Shown in pieces: positions 1-5,040 of a DNA stretch of 5,040 bases. The notes under the pieces were generated by a model. It worked only from the letters and a program-made list of their open reading frames with translations, ran no database searches and was not told the DNA's origin. The first letter of the stretch is position 1. The number at the start of each line of letters is the position of its first letter. This stretch comes from Flavobacteriales bacterium (GTDB lineage: Bacteria; Bacteroidota; Bacteroidia; Flavobacteriales_D; Sanyastnellaceae), in NCBI GenBank assembly GCA_947457285.1, contig CANGVZ010000218.1, positions 1 through 5,040 of the forward strand, in the 5' to 3' direction. The position numbers were made by a program, and so were the translations under genes.

Positions 1-20
1 AAAAGTTTACATATTGTTGA

Positions 21-251
21 TTACTCTGATTTCGCTGGTTTGTACAGATCCCTAATGACGAGGTAGGCTCCCAGGTATATGGCAGTGAATATACTCGCAT
101 ATATAAAGGGCTTATTATTCGATTGCGTCTGGAGCTCATTAGTGGCCAGCGACATAAAACGAAGTTGCAAACGATGTGAAATGTACCAGCTTAAGGCAAA
201 CCACACCGGCGCCAACGCTAAATAAATAATCGTAAATCTCTTTGTAATCAT
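21..251 (-). CDS. Small two-helix membrane protein, unknown function
   Basis: This 76-residue protein is not one I recognise. It has two hydrophobic segments, roughly residues 6-24 (rich in I, L, A, W, F) and 49-66 (FIYASIFTAIYLGAYLVI), separated by a polar loop of about 24 residues rich in Q, N and S. Lysine and arginine at positions 4-5, and R67, K71 and K74 after the second helix, suggest that both termini face the cytoplasm (positive-inside rule). There is no cleavable signal-peptide pattern and no catalytic motif. The ATG at 251 is the only sensible start. It has no clear Shine-Dalgarno sequence and lies 3 nt after an AATT heptamer repeat block. The gene follows the universal stress protein on the same strand after 113 nt of repeats, so co-transcription is uncertain. 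The hydrophobic pattern and intact frame argue for a real gene, but its short length keeps confidence moderate. Confidence 0.6.
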   Translation of the reverse strand: MITKRFTIIYLALAPVWFALSWYISHRLQLRFMSLATNELQTQSNNKPFIYASIFTAIYLGAYLVIRDLYKPAKSE

Positions 252-254
252 GTG

Positions 255-296
255 TTCAATTATTAATTCGCAATTCTGAATTCTGAATTCAGAATT
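255..296 (-). repeat. AATT heptamer tandem repeat (6 units)
   Basis: Read on the minus strand, six consecutive 7-bp units each begin with AATT (consensus AATTNNN). Two are identical (AATTCAG) and the first is AATTCTG; the last three drift (AATTGCG, AATTAAT, AATTGAA). The block ends 3 nt before the ATG of the small membrane protein, so it forms that gene's whole immediate upstream region. Because AATT is its own reverse complement, the 7-nt period is visible on both strands. Function is unknown. It may be a slippage-generated repeat, a protein-binding array or part of a dispersed intergenic element. Confidence 0.75.
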
Positions 297-297
297 G
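271..297. repeat. Perfect 13-bp inverted repeat, 1-nt centre
   Basis: The left arm CAATTCTGAATTC (271-283) is the exact reverse complement of the right arm GAATTCAGAATTG (285-297), with a single T at 284 between them. The symmetry arises within the AATT heptamer block. As RNA it could fold into an A/U-rich hairpin of about 12 pairs with a short loop. There is no adjacent U-run on the minus strand, so it is not a standard intrinsic terminator. It could equally be a DNA-level site for a dimeric protein. Confidence 0.7.
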
Positions 298-298
298 C

Positions 299-364
299 CA
301 TTCCCATTCCCATTCCCGTTCTTGTTCTTGTTCTGGTTCTGGTTCTTGTTCTCGTTCCCGTTCT
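299..364 (-). repeat. Degenerate hexamer tandem repeat (11 units)
   Basis: Exactly eleven 6-bp units fill this interval with no indel. On the minus strand every unit fits RGAAYV: GAA is invariant, while position 1 is A or G, position 5 is C or T, and position 6 is G, A or C. Similar units cluster: GGAATG occurs three times in a row, AGAACC twice in a row, and AGAACA three times. The array begins on the base after the universal stress protein's TAG stop and ends one base from the inverted repeat at 271-297. Variation confined to fixed positions suggests old tandem expansion followed by drift or by selection on a core. Confidence 0.85.
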
Positions 365-1195
365 CTACTTCGGATACACGATCACAGGAACCTTTGTCGT
401 AAACGTCAATTCAGCCGATTTGCTCGGTAGAAATAAACTCTCAAAGAAACCTTTGTTCCTTTTTGTAAACATTACAATAAGGTGTGGTTTGTTGTCTCTT
501 ACATAACGGTCCACCTTCTCAACAAGAGAGAGGTTGATGTTGTTCTCTTCAACGGTGAGTCGGGCTCCCGCGAATAAATCGGTAGCAAGGACTTTAGCTG
601 CCTTGTCTAATTCAAATTTTTCTAAATCTACCATCGAGAAGTGTAATATCTCCACAGATGCTCTAAGTGCATTGTTGAGTTTTACTACTTGCGTCATTTC
701 TTTTTTAATGTTCTCGAGGTCGCTGAGATAGGTGAGTTTTGTAAGGTCTTTCAATTTTGCATCACTAGGCACCGCGCACACTGGGATAGGGGAATTGTTC
801 ACCAAATATTCCGTATGCGTACCCATGAGCTTTCTCAAGATTCCAGCTCCCTTAGTAGCGATACAAATGAAATTTACTTTATTCTTTTTGGCAGCATCAA
901 TAATCGCCTTTTCGGTGGAAAGCGAATTCTCAATGAGGTATTTCACCTTTACTTTTTTATCAAGATGTTTTGCTATTGTTTTACCTACAAAAGCTTGAAG
1001 CTCGGAAGTTATTCTCTTTATTTCCGTGTCAAGATATTTTTTAAAATGCCCATCACTCCATGAAGTTGGTTTCATCACCTGAACAGCATGATAAAACGTG
1101 ATTTCTGAGCCAGCTTCTTTATTTGCCAGTAATGAAGCAAATTTTATAGCCGATTTTGAATTGGATGAGAAGTCAGTGGTGACAAGAAGTTTCAT
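365..1195 (-). CDS. Universal stress protein, tandem UspA domains
   Basis: This 276-residue cytoplasmic protein carries two UspA-type alpha/beta domains, about residues 1-144 and 150-276. Domain 1 starts with KLLVTTDFSSNSKSAIKFA, whose D8 matches the usual nucleotide-contacting aspartate. It ends in a nucleotide-loop-like stretch ATKGAGILRKLMGTHTEYL (113-131) and the strand IPVCAVP. The classical loop is G-x2-G-x9-G-(S/T); here the first glycine is alanine (A113) and the spacing between G116 and G125 is eight residues, so ATP binding is doubtful. Domain 2 lacks these glycines altogether and ends FFESLFLPSKSAEL plus VPVIVYPK, a degenerate form I associate with Bacteroidota stress proteins. The family is linked to stress survival, but the partner here is unknown. 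The ATG at 1195 gives the normal N-terminal strand. The gene sits 101 nt after yggS and may have its own promoter. A specific symbol is not justified. Confidence 0.9.
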   Translation of the reverse strand: MKLLVTTDFSSNSKSAIKFASLLANKEAGSEITFYHAVQVMKPTSWSDGHFKKYLDTEIKRITSELQAFVGKTIAKHLDKKVKVKYLIENSLSTEKAIIDAAKKNKVNFICIATKGAGILRKLMGTHTEYLVNNSPIPVCAVPSDAKLKDLTKLTYLSDLENIKKEMTQVVKLNNALRASVEILHFSMVDLEKFELDKAAKVLATDLFAGARLTVEENNINLSLVEKVDRYVRDNKPHLIVMFTKRNKGFFESLFLPSKSAELTFTTKVPVIVYPK

Positions 1196-1296
1196 GATCG
1201 AAAATTTTATTTATAACGTGAATACAGAGCCAAGATAAGTTTGAATCACTCTACAATTGGGCTTTTGACAAAAATTAGGTGATAAGTTGATTTTTC
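1196..1296. other. Intergenic gap between yggS and the stress-protein gene
   Basis: This 101-nt A/T-rich gap is the largest non-repeat spacer in the window and the likeliest place for a separate stress-protein promoter. On the minus strand, TATCTTGG (plus positions 1230-1237) resembles the Bacteroidota -7 element TAnnTTTG with one mismatch. A TTG lies 16 nt upstream (1254-1256), shorter than the usual 19-21 nt spacing, so I do not call a promoter. I find no convincing hairpin followed by a U-run. The repeats found in the gaps at 252-364 and 4171-4211 are absent here. Confidence 0.35.
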
Positions 1297-1962
1297 TCAG
1301 ATACGATTGCCAAAAATCGATGAACCGATTCTTATCATCGTGCTTCCTTTATCGACTGCCAGGGGCCAATCTCCGCTCATCCCCATGCTCAATTCTACGA
1401 ATTCGCTATGATCCTTGAACAATCCAGTTTTGAGTTCGTCAAAGATGTTTTTTAACGTATTGAATTCACTTTCTATCTGGAGCTGATTTTGAACGAATGA
1501 GGCCATTCCCATCACTCCGCATATTCGAATATGCTTGAATTCACCGAATGGAATGGCGTTCAGAACTTCCTTATACGTATCGAGTTGAAATCCGAATTTA
1601 CTTTCTTCGTCAGCGATGTGAAACTGAAGCAAACAATTGATTACGCGTGCGTTCTTTTCTGCTTGCTTATCAATTTCACGAAGTAATTTTTCGCTGTCTA
1701 CTGCGTGGATATAACTAACAAATGGTGCAATGTTTTTTACTTTGTTGGTTTGAAGATGACCAATAAAATGCCATTCGATATCCGAGGGGAGCAAAGGAGA
1801 TTTTTCAACCAATTCCTGAACATAATTCTCTCCGAAAGCCCGCTGTCCAGCATCATAGGCTGCTTGGAGAAGTTCAATTGGTTTTGTTTTGGATACTGCT
1901 ATAATTTTTACTCTGCTAGGTACCGCTCTTCTCAGTTCTGCTAAATTCTTTGCAATATTCAT
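1297..1962 (-). CDS. yggS: YggS/PLPHP-family pyridoxal-phosphate-binding protein
   Basis: This 221-residue protein belongs to the PLP homeostasis family (bacterial YggS, human PLPBP). It has a single alanine-racemase-like TIM-barrel domain that binds PLP, with no well-established enzymatic activity. The cofactor lysine is K25 in AVSKTKP. Other hallmarks in order are FGENYVQE (43-50), WHFIGHLQTNK (64-74), the glycine-rich ICGVMGMAS (147-155), LSMGMSGDW (191-199) and STMIRIGSSIFG (207-218), which forms the phosphate-binding end. The length is close to the E. coli protein (about 234 residues), with a slightly shorter N-terminus, so it looks complete. Its ATG lies 21 nt after the DUF1015 stop and is preceded by an A/T-rich stretch with no Shine-Dalgarno. 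The close spacing suggests co-transcription with the serine block, whose SerC enzyme uses PLP. The family assignment is firm; the physiological link is inferred. Confidence 0.95.
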   Translation of the reverse strand: MNIAKNLAELRRAVPSRVKIIAVSKTKPIELLQAAYDAGQRAFGENYVQELVEKSPLLPSDIEWHFIGHLQTNKVKNIAPFVSYIHAVDSEKLLREIDKQAEKNARVINCLLQFHIADEESKFGFQLDTYKEVLNAIPFGEFKHIRICGVMGMASFVQNQLQIESEFNTLKNIFDELKTGLFKDHSEFVELSMGMSGDWPLAVDKGSTMIRIGSSIFGNRI

Positions 1963-1983
1963 TTTTAATTAAAGCTAGATTCT

Positions 1984-3207
1984 TCACTCACTGGTTTCAT
2001 AAACAACCAATCCGCTTCTAAGTTTTGGTTCTACGTAAGTACTTTTGGGCGGCATGGTCCCATGGTTATCTGCAATATTTTTCAGCTCGGATATTCCAAC
2101 TGGAAAAAGTCCAAAACCGGCTTTGAATTTATTCTTGTCAACCGCATGCTTCAATCCTTCCATTCCTTTTGGTCCGTCTAGGAAGGAAATGCGTTTGTCT
2201 TTTCTGAGATCTTTAATATTCAAAATGGGCCCCAGGATTAAGTCGCTTAAAACTTGGGCATCTAAATCATCTGTGTGCACTTTGACGGTTAGTGTGTACC
2301 AGAGTTTATCCATGTACAAACTAAATTCTCCTTTTTGAACAGGCTTATAATTATTAGGTGCAAGGTTTACATAAAAATCTTTTTCGAGTGCCTTCAGGAA
2401 TTCTTTTTCGGTAAGTCCGTTGAGGTCTTTCACGAGTCGATTGAATTCAAAAATGCGCACGGTATTTTCATCTAGAATGTATCCTAGAAAATAATTCCAA
2501 GGTTCATCACCCTTACCATTGCGCTCTCTATTGCGCTTTTTACAGAGGCTTGCGCTCGAGGCACTTCGGTGATGTCCGTCTGCAATGTAGAGTGCATCAA
2601 TTTGTGAAAAAACGATTTGAATGGTTTCTACATCTTTTACATCGTCAATAACCCACAGTTGGTGGCGATCCTTATTGGTGGTTGTGAAATCATATTCTGG
2701 ACGGAGCGACAGATAACGCGCATAGATTTTTTCCAACTCATTGCTTCGTGGAGACATGAGCAACACAGGCTCCGCGTTGATATCAGTGATATCCAGATAG
2801 GTGGTAAACGTTTCCTCTCTTTTGGAAAGCGTTTGCTCATGAATTTTTATATTTCCATTTAAGTAATCTTCTACAGATACTGCCGCGATGATTCCAGTGA
2901 ATGGATGGCCGTTTTTTATTTGTCGATAGATATAAAAAGAATTTTTTGGGTCTTTAATCAGAATGTCTTCATGTTTGAAGTCAGCGTATTTTTTGCGGAC
3001 CAACTCAAATCTTTCAACTGGCGAAGCGGTTTTATGGAGTTTCGAACTCCCCATGTCGGGATGGATGATATGCAGAAAGCTATATGGGTTTTCATATAGT
3101 TTAGAGCGCAATTGTGGACGCGTATAACTTACATAGCTTCTTGAAGCAACCAAGTGCGCTTTGTCAGCCGGTGGCCTCACACCCTTGAATGGTACAACTT
3201 TCGCCAT
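1984..3207 (-). CDS. DUF1015 family protein in serine-biosynthesis operon
   Basis: This 407-residue soluble protein matches the DUF1015 family (COG4198) along its whole length. Visible family landmarks are the N-terminal VVPFKGVRPP, YIADGHHRSASSAS with DGHHR at 210-214, DGPKGMEGLKHAVD (344-357), the strand FGLFPV, and the C-terminal MPPKSTYVEPKLRSGL (385-400). No signal peptide or membrane segment is seen. The function is not established to my knowledge. The ATG at 3207 lies only 3 nt after the serA stop, so translation is probably coupled, and serC-serA-DUF1015 is a recurrent order in Bacteroidota and some Firmicutes. That context points to phosphoserine or serine metabolism. The DGHHR motif resembles the nucleotide-handling motif of ParB-like proteins, including the free-serine kinase SerK; this is a motif-level similarity only. 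There is no HAD or phosphoglycerate-mutase motif that would make it an ordinary SerB. Confidence 0.93.
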   Translation of the reverse strand: MAKVVPFKGVRPPADKAHLVASRSYVSYTRPQLRSKLYENPYSFLHIIHPDMGSSKLHKTASPVERFELVRKKYADFKHEDILIKDPKNSFYIYRQIKNGHPFTGIIAAVSVEDYLNGNIKIHEQTLSKREETFTTYLDITDINAEPVLLMSPRSNELEKIYARYLSLRPEYDFTTTNKDRHQLWVIDDVKDVETIQIVFSQIDALYIADGHHRSASSASLCKKRNRERNGKGDEPWNYFLGYILDENTVRIFEFNRLVKDLNGLTEKEFLKALEKDFYVNLAPNNYKPVQKGEFSLYMDKLWYTLTVKVHTDDLDAQVLSDLILGPILNIKDLRKDKRISFLDGPKGMEGLKHAVDKNKFKAGFGLFPVGISELKNIADNHGTMPPKSTYVEPKLRSGLVVYETSE

Positions 3208-3210
3208 TGA

Positions 3211-4170
3211 TTAGAGTTTCATTATCTCTTTCACACGTTCAGCAATCTCGAGTCCAATACGTTCCTGAGCTTCATTGGTAGAAGCTCCGATGTGAGGTGT
3301 GGAGAGAATTCCTTTTTGCGAAAGCAATTGAACGTTTGGTTTAGGTTCACCTACAAAAACATCCAATGCAGCAGCTCCCACATGACCGGCGTTTATGCTG
3401 TTCATCAATGCTGATTCATCAATCACTCCACCGCGTGAAGTATTAATAAGAATGACACCTTTTTTACATTTTGCTAATTCTTGTTCTCCCAAAACAGCAG
3501 CTCCATTGGCTTGCTTTGGCACGTGCAATGAAATGAAATCGGATTGAGAAAGTATGGTATCCATATCAACCATGGGCACCTTTACCTCTACCGCCCCATG
3601 ACCTTCGATGTGAAGCGTCACTGGTGCATCGGAAGGAAACATGTCGAAGGCGATTACCTTCATACCACAACCTAGCGCATAGGATGCGAGTGATCGTCCG
3701 ATACGACCGAATCCAACAATACCAATCGTTTTTCCTCTTAGCTCAATTCCTTTTGCATATTTTTTTTTGAGCGCTTCAAACTCCTCTCCGCCTTTTGAAG
3801 GCATGTGAGTGCCAGCATCGTAAATGCCACGGCTCGCAGCAAACATGAGCGACATTACTAATTCTGCCACGCTTTGGCTGCTGGATGCAGGCGTATTGAA
3901 GACAGCCACACCTTTAGAGCGTGCATATTCAGCGTCGATGTTGTCGATACCTACACCACCGCGTCCAATGAACTTGAGGTTTGGACAGGCGTCAATCAAG
4001 TCTTTGCGAGCAGTGGTCGCGCTGCGAACCAAAAGCCCGATGATGTTTTCGCTATTAATTGCGTTGGCCAATTGGTCTTGTGCTACTTTTTCTGTAATCA
4101 CAGTAAATCCCAACGCTTCCAATGCTTTCTTACCACCGGCATCAATGCCATCATTCGCAAGAATCTTCAT
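3211..4170 (-). CDS. serA: D-3-phosphoglycerate dehydrogenase, short form without ACT domain
   Basis: This NAD-dependent enzyme oxidises 3-phosphoglycerate to 3-phosphohydroxypyruvate, the first step of serine synthesis (EC 1.1.1.95). The 319-residue protein has the split substrate domain (about 1-98 and 290-319) around a Rossmann domain. Visible motifs are GRGGVGIDNID (69-79), the nucleotide loop GFGRIG (153-158) ending at D176 (NAD specificity), and the catalytic triad R246 (NTSRGGVID), E275 (VGEP) and H293 (TPHIGAST). It stops right after the core, so it lacks the ACT or ASB regulatory domains of E. coli-type SerA and should not show ACT-mediated serine inhibition. I chose the ATG at 4170 because MKILANDGID is the normal first strand. 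The frame stays open to 4353, but that extension overlaps serC and encodes an arginine- and cysteine-rich sequence unlike the family. The start is 41 nt after the serC stop with no clear Shine-Dalgarno. Another 2-hydroxyacid dehydrogenase is possible by sequence alone; the serC neighbour settles it. Confidence 0.94.
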   Translation of the reverse strand: MKILANDGIDAGGKKALEALGFTVITEKVAQDQLANAINSENIIGLLVRSATTARKDLIDACPNLKFIGRGGVGIDNIDAEYARSKGVAVFNTPASSSQSVAELVMSLMFAASRGIYDAGTHMPSKGGEEFEALKKKYAKGIELRGKTIGIVGFGRIGRSLASYALGCGMKVIAFDMFPSDAPVTLHIEGHGAVEVKVPMVDMDTILSQSDFISLHVPKQANGAAVLGEQELAKCKKGVILINTSRGGVIDESALMNSINAGHVGAAALDVFVGEPKPNVQLLSQKGILSTPHIGASTNEAQERIGLEIAERVKEIMKL

Positions 4171-4183
4171 AGTTGTAAATGTT

Positions 4184-4204
4184 CTATATTCTGAATTCGG
4201 AATT
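4184..4204 (-). repeat. AATT heptamer repeat copy in the serC-serA gap
   Basis: The 41-nt serC-serA spacer holds three 7-bp units on the minus strand: AATTCCG, AATTCAG and AATATAG. Positions 4188-4205 match 280-297 in the same orientation at 17 of 18 bases. This is the same short repeat type as the block next to the small membrane protein, here without the hexamer array. The imperfect symmetry around GAATTC could form a weak hairpin in the leader of serA. It may act as an intergenic spacer or attenuating structure within the operon, or simply be a drifting repeat. Confidence 0.55.
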
Positions 4205-4211
4205 GTATTTC

Positions 4212-5040
4212 TTATCCTTTTGTTTTTTCGAACTCCTTCATTACGTCTACAAGCACTTGCACACTTTCGATAGGAAGTGCATTGTACATGCTTGCGCGGT
4301 AGCCGCCTACAGAGCGGTGTCCAGCGATGCCGCTGATACCTGCATCTTTCCACATCTTGTCGAACTCTGCAGCCGCCGAGTCATCTACGAGAGTGAAAGT
4401 CGCATTCATCCAAGAGCGTGCTTCTGGCACAGCGTGACCTTTGAAGAGCGGATTTCTGTCGAGCTCCGAGTAGAATAACTTTTGTTTTGCGTCATTGTGT
4501 TTTTCCATACCCTCCAATCCGCCATTGGCCTTGATCCAACGCAGTGTGAGCATACTTGTGTATATGGCAAAAACAGGTGGCGTATTGTACATGGAGTCCT
4601 TGTCAATATGTGCGGCAAGATCTAGATAAACAGGGAGTTTGCGTCCGGTTTGACCAAGTACGTTTTTGTCAACGATGTACATCACGGTACCAGCGGGCCC
4701 CATATTCTTTTGTGCGCCTGCATAGATGAGAGCGAATTCGGAGGCATTGAATTTCCTTGAAAAAATATCACTGCTCATATCGCAAACCATTGGGATGCCT
4801 GACTTTGGGAATTGGTGGTATTGTGTTCCGAAAATGGTGTTGTTCGAAGTGATGTGCAAATAATCTGCGTCGCCAGGAACATCGAAGTTTGGGATATAGC
4901 TGTGATTTTTGTCAGAGCTATCACCAATCACATCTACATTTCCGATGAGTTTAGCTTCTTTGATAGCGCCAGTGGCCCAAACACCAGTGTTGACATAGGC
5001 AGCCTTGCCACCTTCTTTGAGAAGGTTGATTGCCGTGGTG
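4212..5040 (-). CDS. serC: Phosphoserine aminotransferase (5' part outside window)
   Basis: This PLP-dependent class-V-fold aminotransferase converts 3-phosphohydroxypyruvate plus glutamate to O-phosphoserine plus 2-oxoglutarate (EC 2.6.1.52). About 275 residues are visible and the frame is open to the right edge; against the roughly 360-residue family, about 80-87 N-terminal residues are missing. Visible motifs in order are AYVNTGVWATGAIKEAK (near the fragment's residues 14-30), SNNTIFGTQYHQFP, the cofactor lysine in YAGAQKNMGPAG (fragment residue 111, matching E. coli K198), NTPPVFAIY, RSWMNATF, and the substrate-binding GHRSVGGYRASMYNALP near the C-terminus. An in-frame GTG at 4931 is not the start, because clear SerC sequence continues upstream of it. 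The enzyme feeds directly on the product of serA, which follows after 41 nt. In some bacteria SerC also serves PLP synthesis via 4-phosphohydroxythreonine; nothing here shows whether that applies. Confidence 0.96.
   Translation of the reverse strand, partial: TTAINLLKEGGKAAYVNTGVWATGAIKEAKLIGNVDVIGDSSDKNHSYIPNFDVPGDADYLHITSNNTIFGTQYHQFPKSGIPMVCDMSSDIFSRKFNASEFALIYAGAQKNMGPAGTVMYIVDKNVLGQTGRKLPVYLDLAAHIDKDSMYNTPPVFAIYTSMLTLRWIKANGGLEGMEKHNDAKQKLFYSELDRNPLFKGHAVPEARSWMNATFTLVDDSAAAEFDKMWKDAGISGIAGHRSVGGYRASMYNALPIESVQVLVDVMKEFEKTKG

Noticed and set aside
299..364. CRISPR array
   Set aside because: The repeat units are 6 bp with no spacers between them, so it is a simple tandem repeat.
689..1063. 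Plus-strand open frames opposite the stress-protein gene
   Set aside because: They have no family motifs, are antisense to a well-supported gene, and have the composition expected of shadow frames.
1265..1296. Possible terminator after yggS
   Set aside because: Only a six-pair A/T stem with a loop of about 14 nt can be drawn and no U-run follows, which is too weak to call.
4171..4353. Extended serA start up to 61 codons upstream of 4170
   Set aside because: This stretch overlaps the serC 3' end in another frame, encodes sequence unlike any dehydrogenase N-terminus, and the family's first strand begins at the ATG at 4170.
3824..4478. Several plus-strand open frames opposite serA and serC
   Set aside because: All lie antisense to strongly conserved enzymes and show no recognisable domain or start context.
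4212..4931. serC starting at the GTG at 4931
   Set aside because: Clear SerC sequence (AYVNTGVWATGAIKEAK) continues in frame upstream of it to the window edge, so the gene is cut by the window.

Overview
The window reads as a stretch of a Bacteroidota chromosome, most likely from the Cytophagales or a neighbouring order. This placement rests on three things: the gene order serC - serA - DUF1015 protein, the diverged two-domain universal stress protein, and A/T-rich translation starts without clear Shine-Dalgarno sequences. It is an inference from gene content, with no rRNA or other marker present. All supported genes lie on the minus strand and are transcribed from the right edge towards the left.

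Right part (5040 to about 1984) is a serine-biosynthesis block. It holds serC (phosphoserine aminotransferase, N-terminus outside the window), then serA (a short D-3-phosphoglycerate dehydrogenase without an ACT domain), then a full-length DUF1015 protein that starts 3 nt after the serA stop. SerA and SerC convert 3-phosphoglycerate to O-phosphoserine. No phosphoserine phosphatase (serB) is visible. The tight coupling of the DUF1015 protein to serA suggests a role near phosphoserine, but its function cannot be read from the sequence.

Middle part (1962 to 1297): 21 nt after the DUF1015 gene comes a YggS/PLPHP-family pyridoxal-phosphate-binding protein. It could share the same transcript and thereby link PLP homeostasis with the PLP enzyme SerC. 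A 101-nt gap then separates it from a tandem two-domain universal stress protein (1195 to 365).

Left part: a 113-nt gap (252-364) follows the stress-protein gene and is almost entirely short tandem repeats. It contains eleven 6-bp units and then six 7-bp units, with a perfect 13-bp inverted repeat inside the second block. It ends 3 nt before a 76-codon gene for a small two-helix membrane protein of unknown function. A shorter copy of the 7-bp AATT repeat lies between serC and serA, so it appears to be a dispersed intergenic repeat. Apart from these repeats the window is ordinary core-metabolism territory. I see no RNA gene, mobile element, CRISPR array or defence system, and no gene-free stretch over 300 bases.
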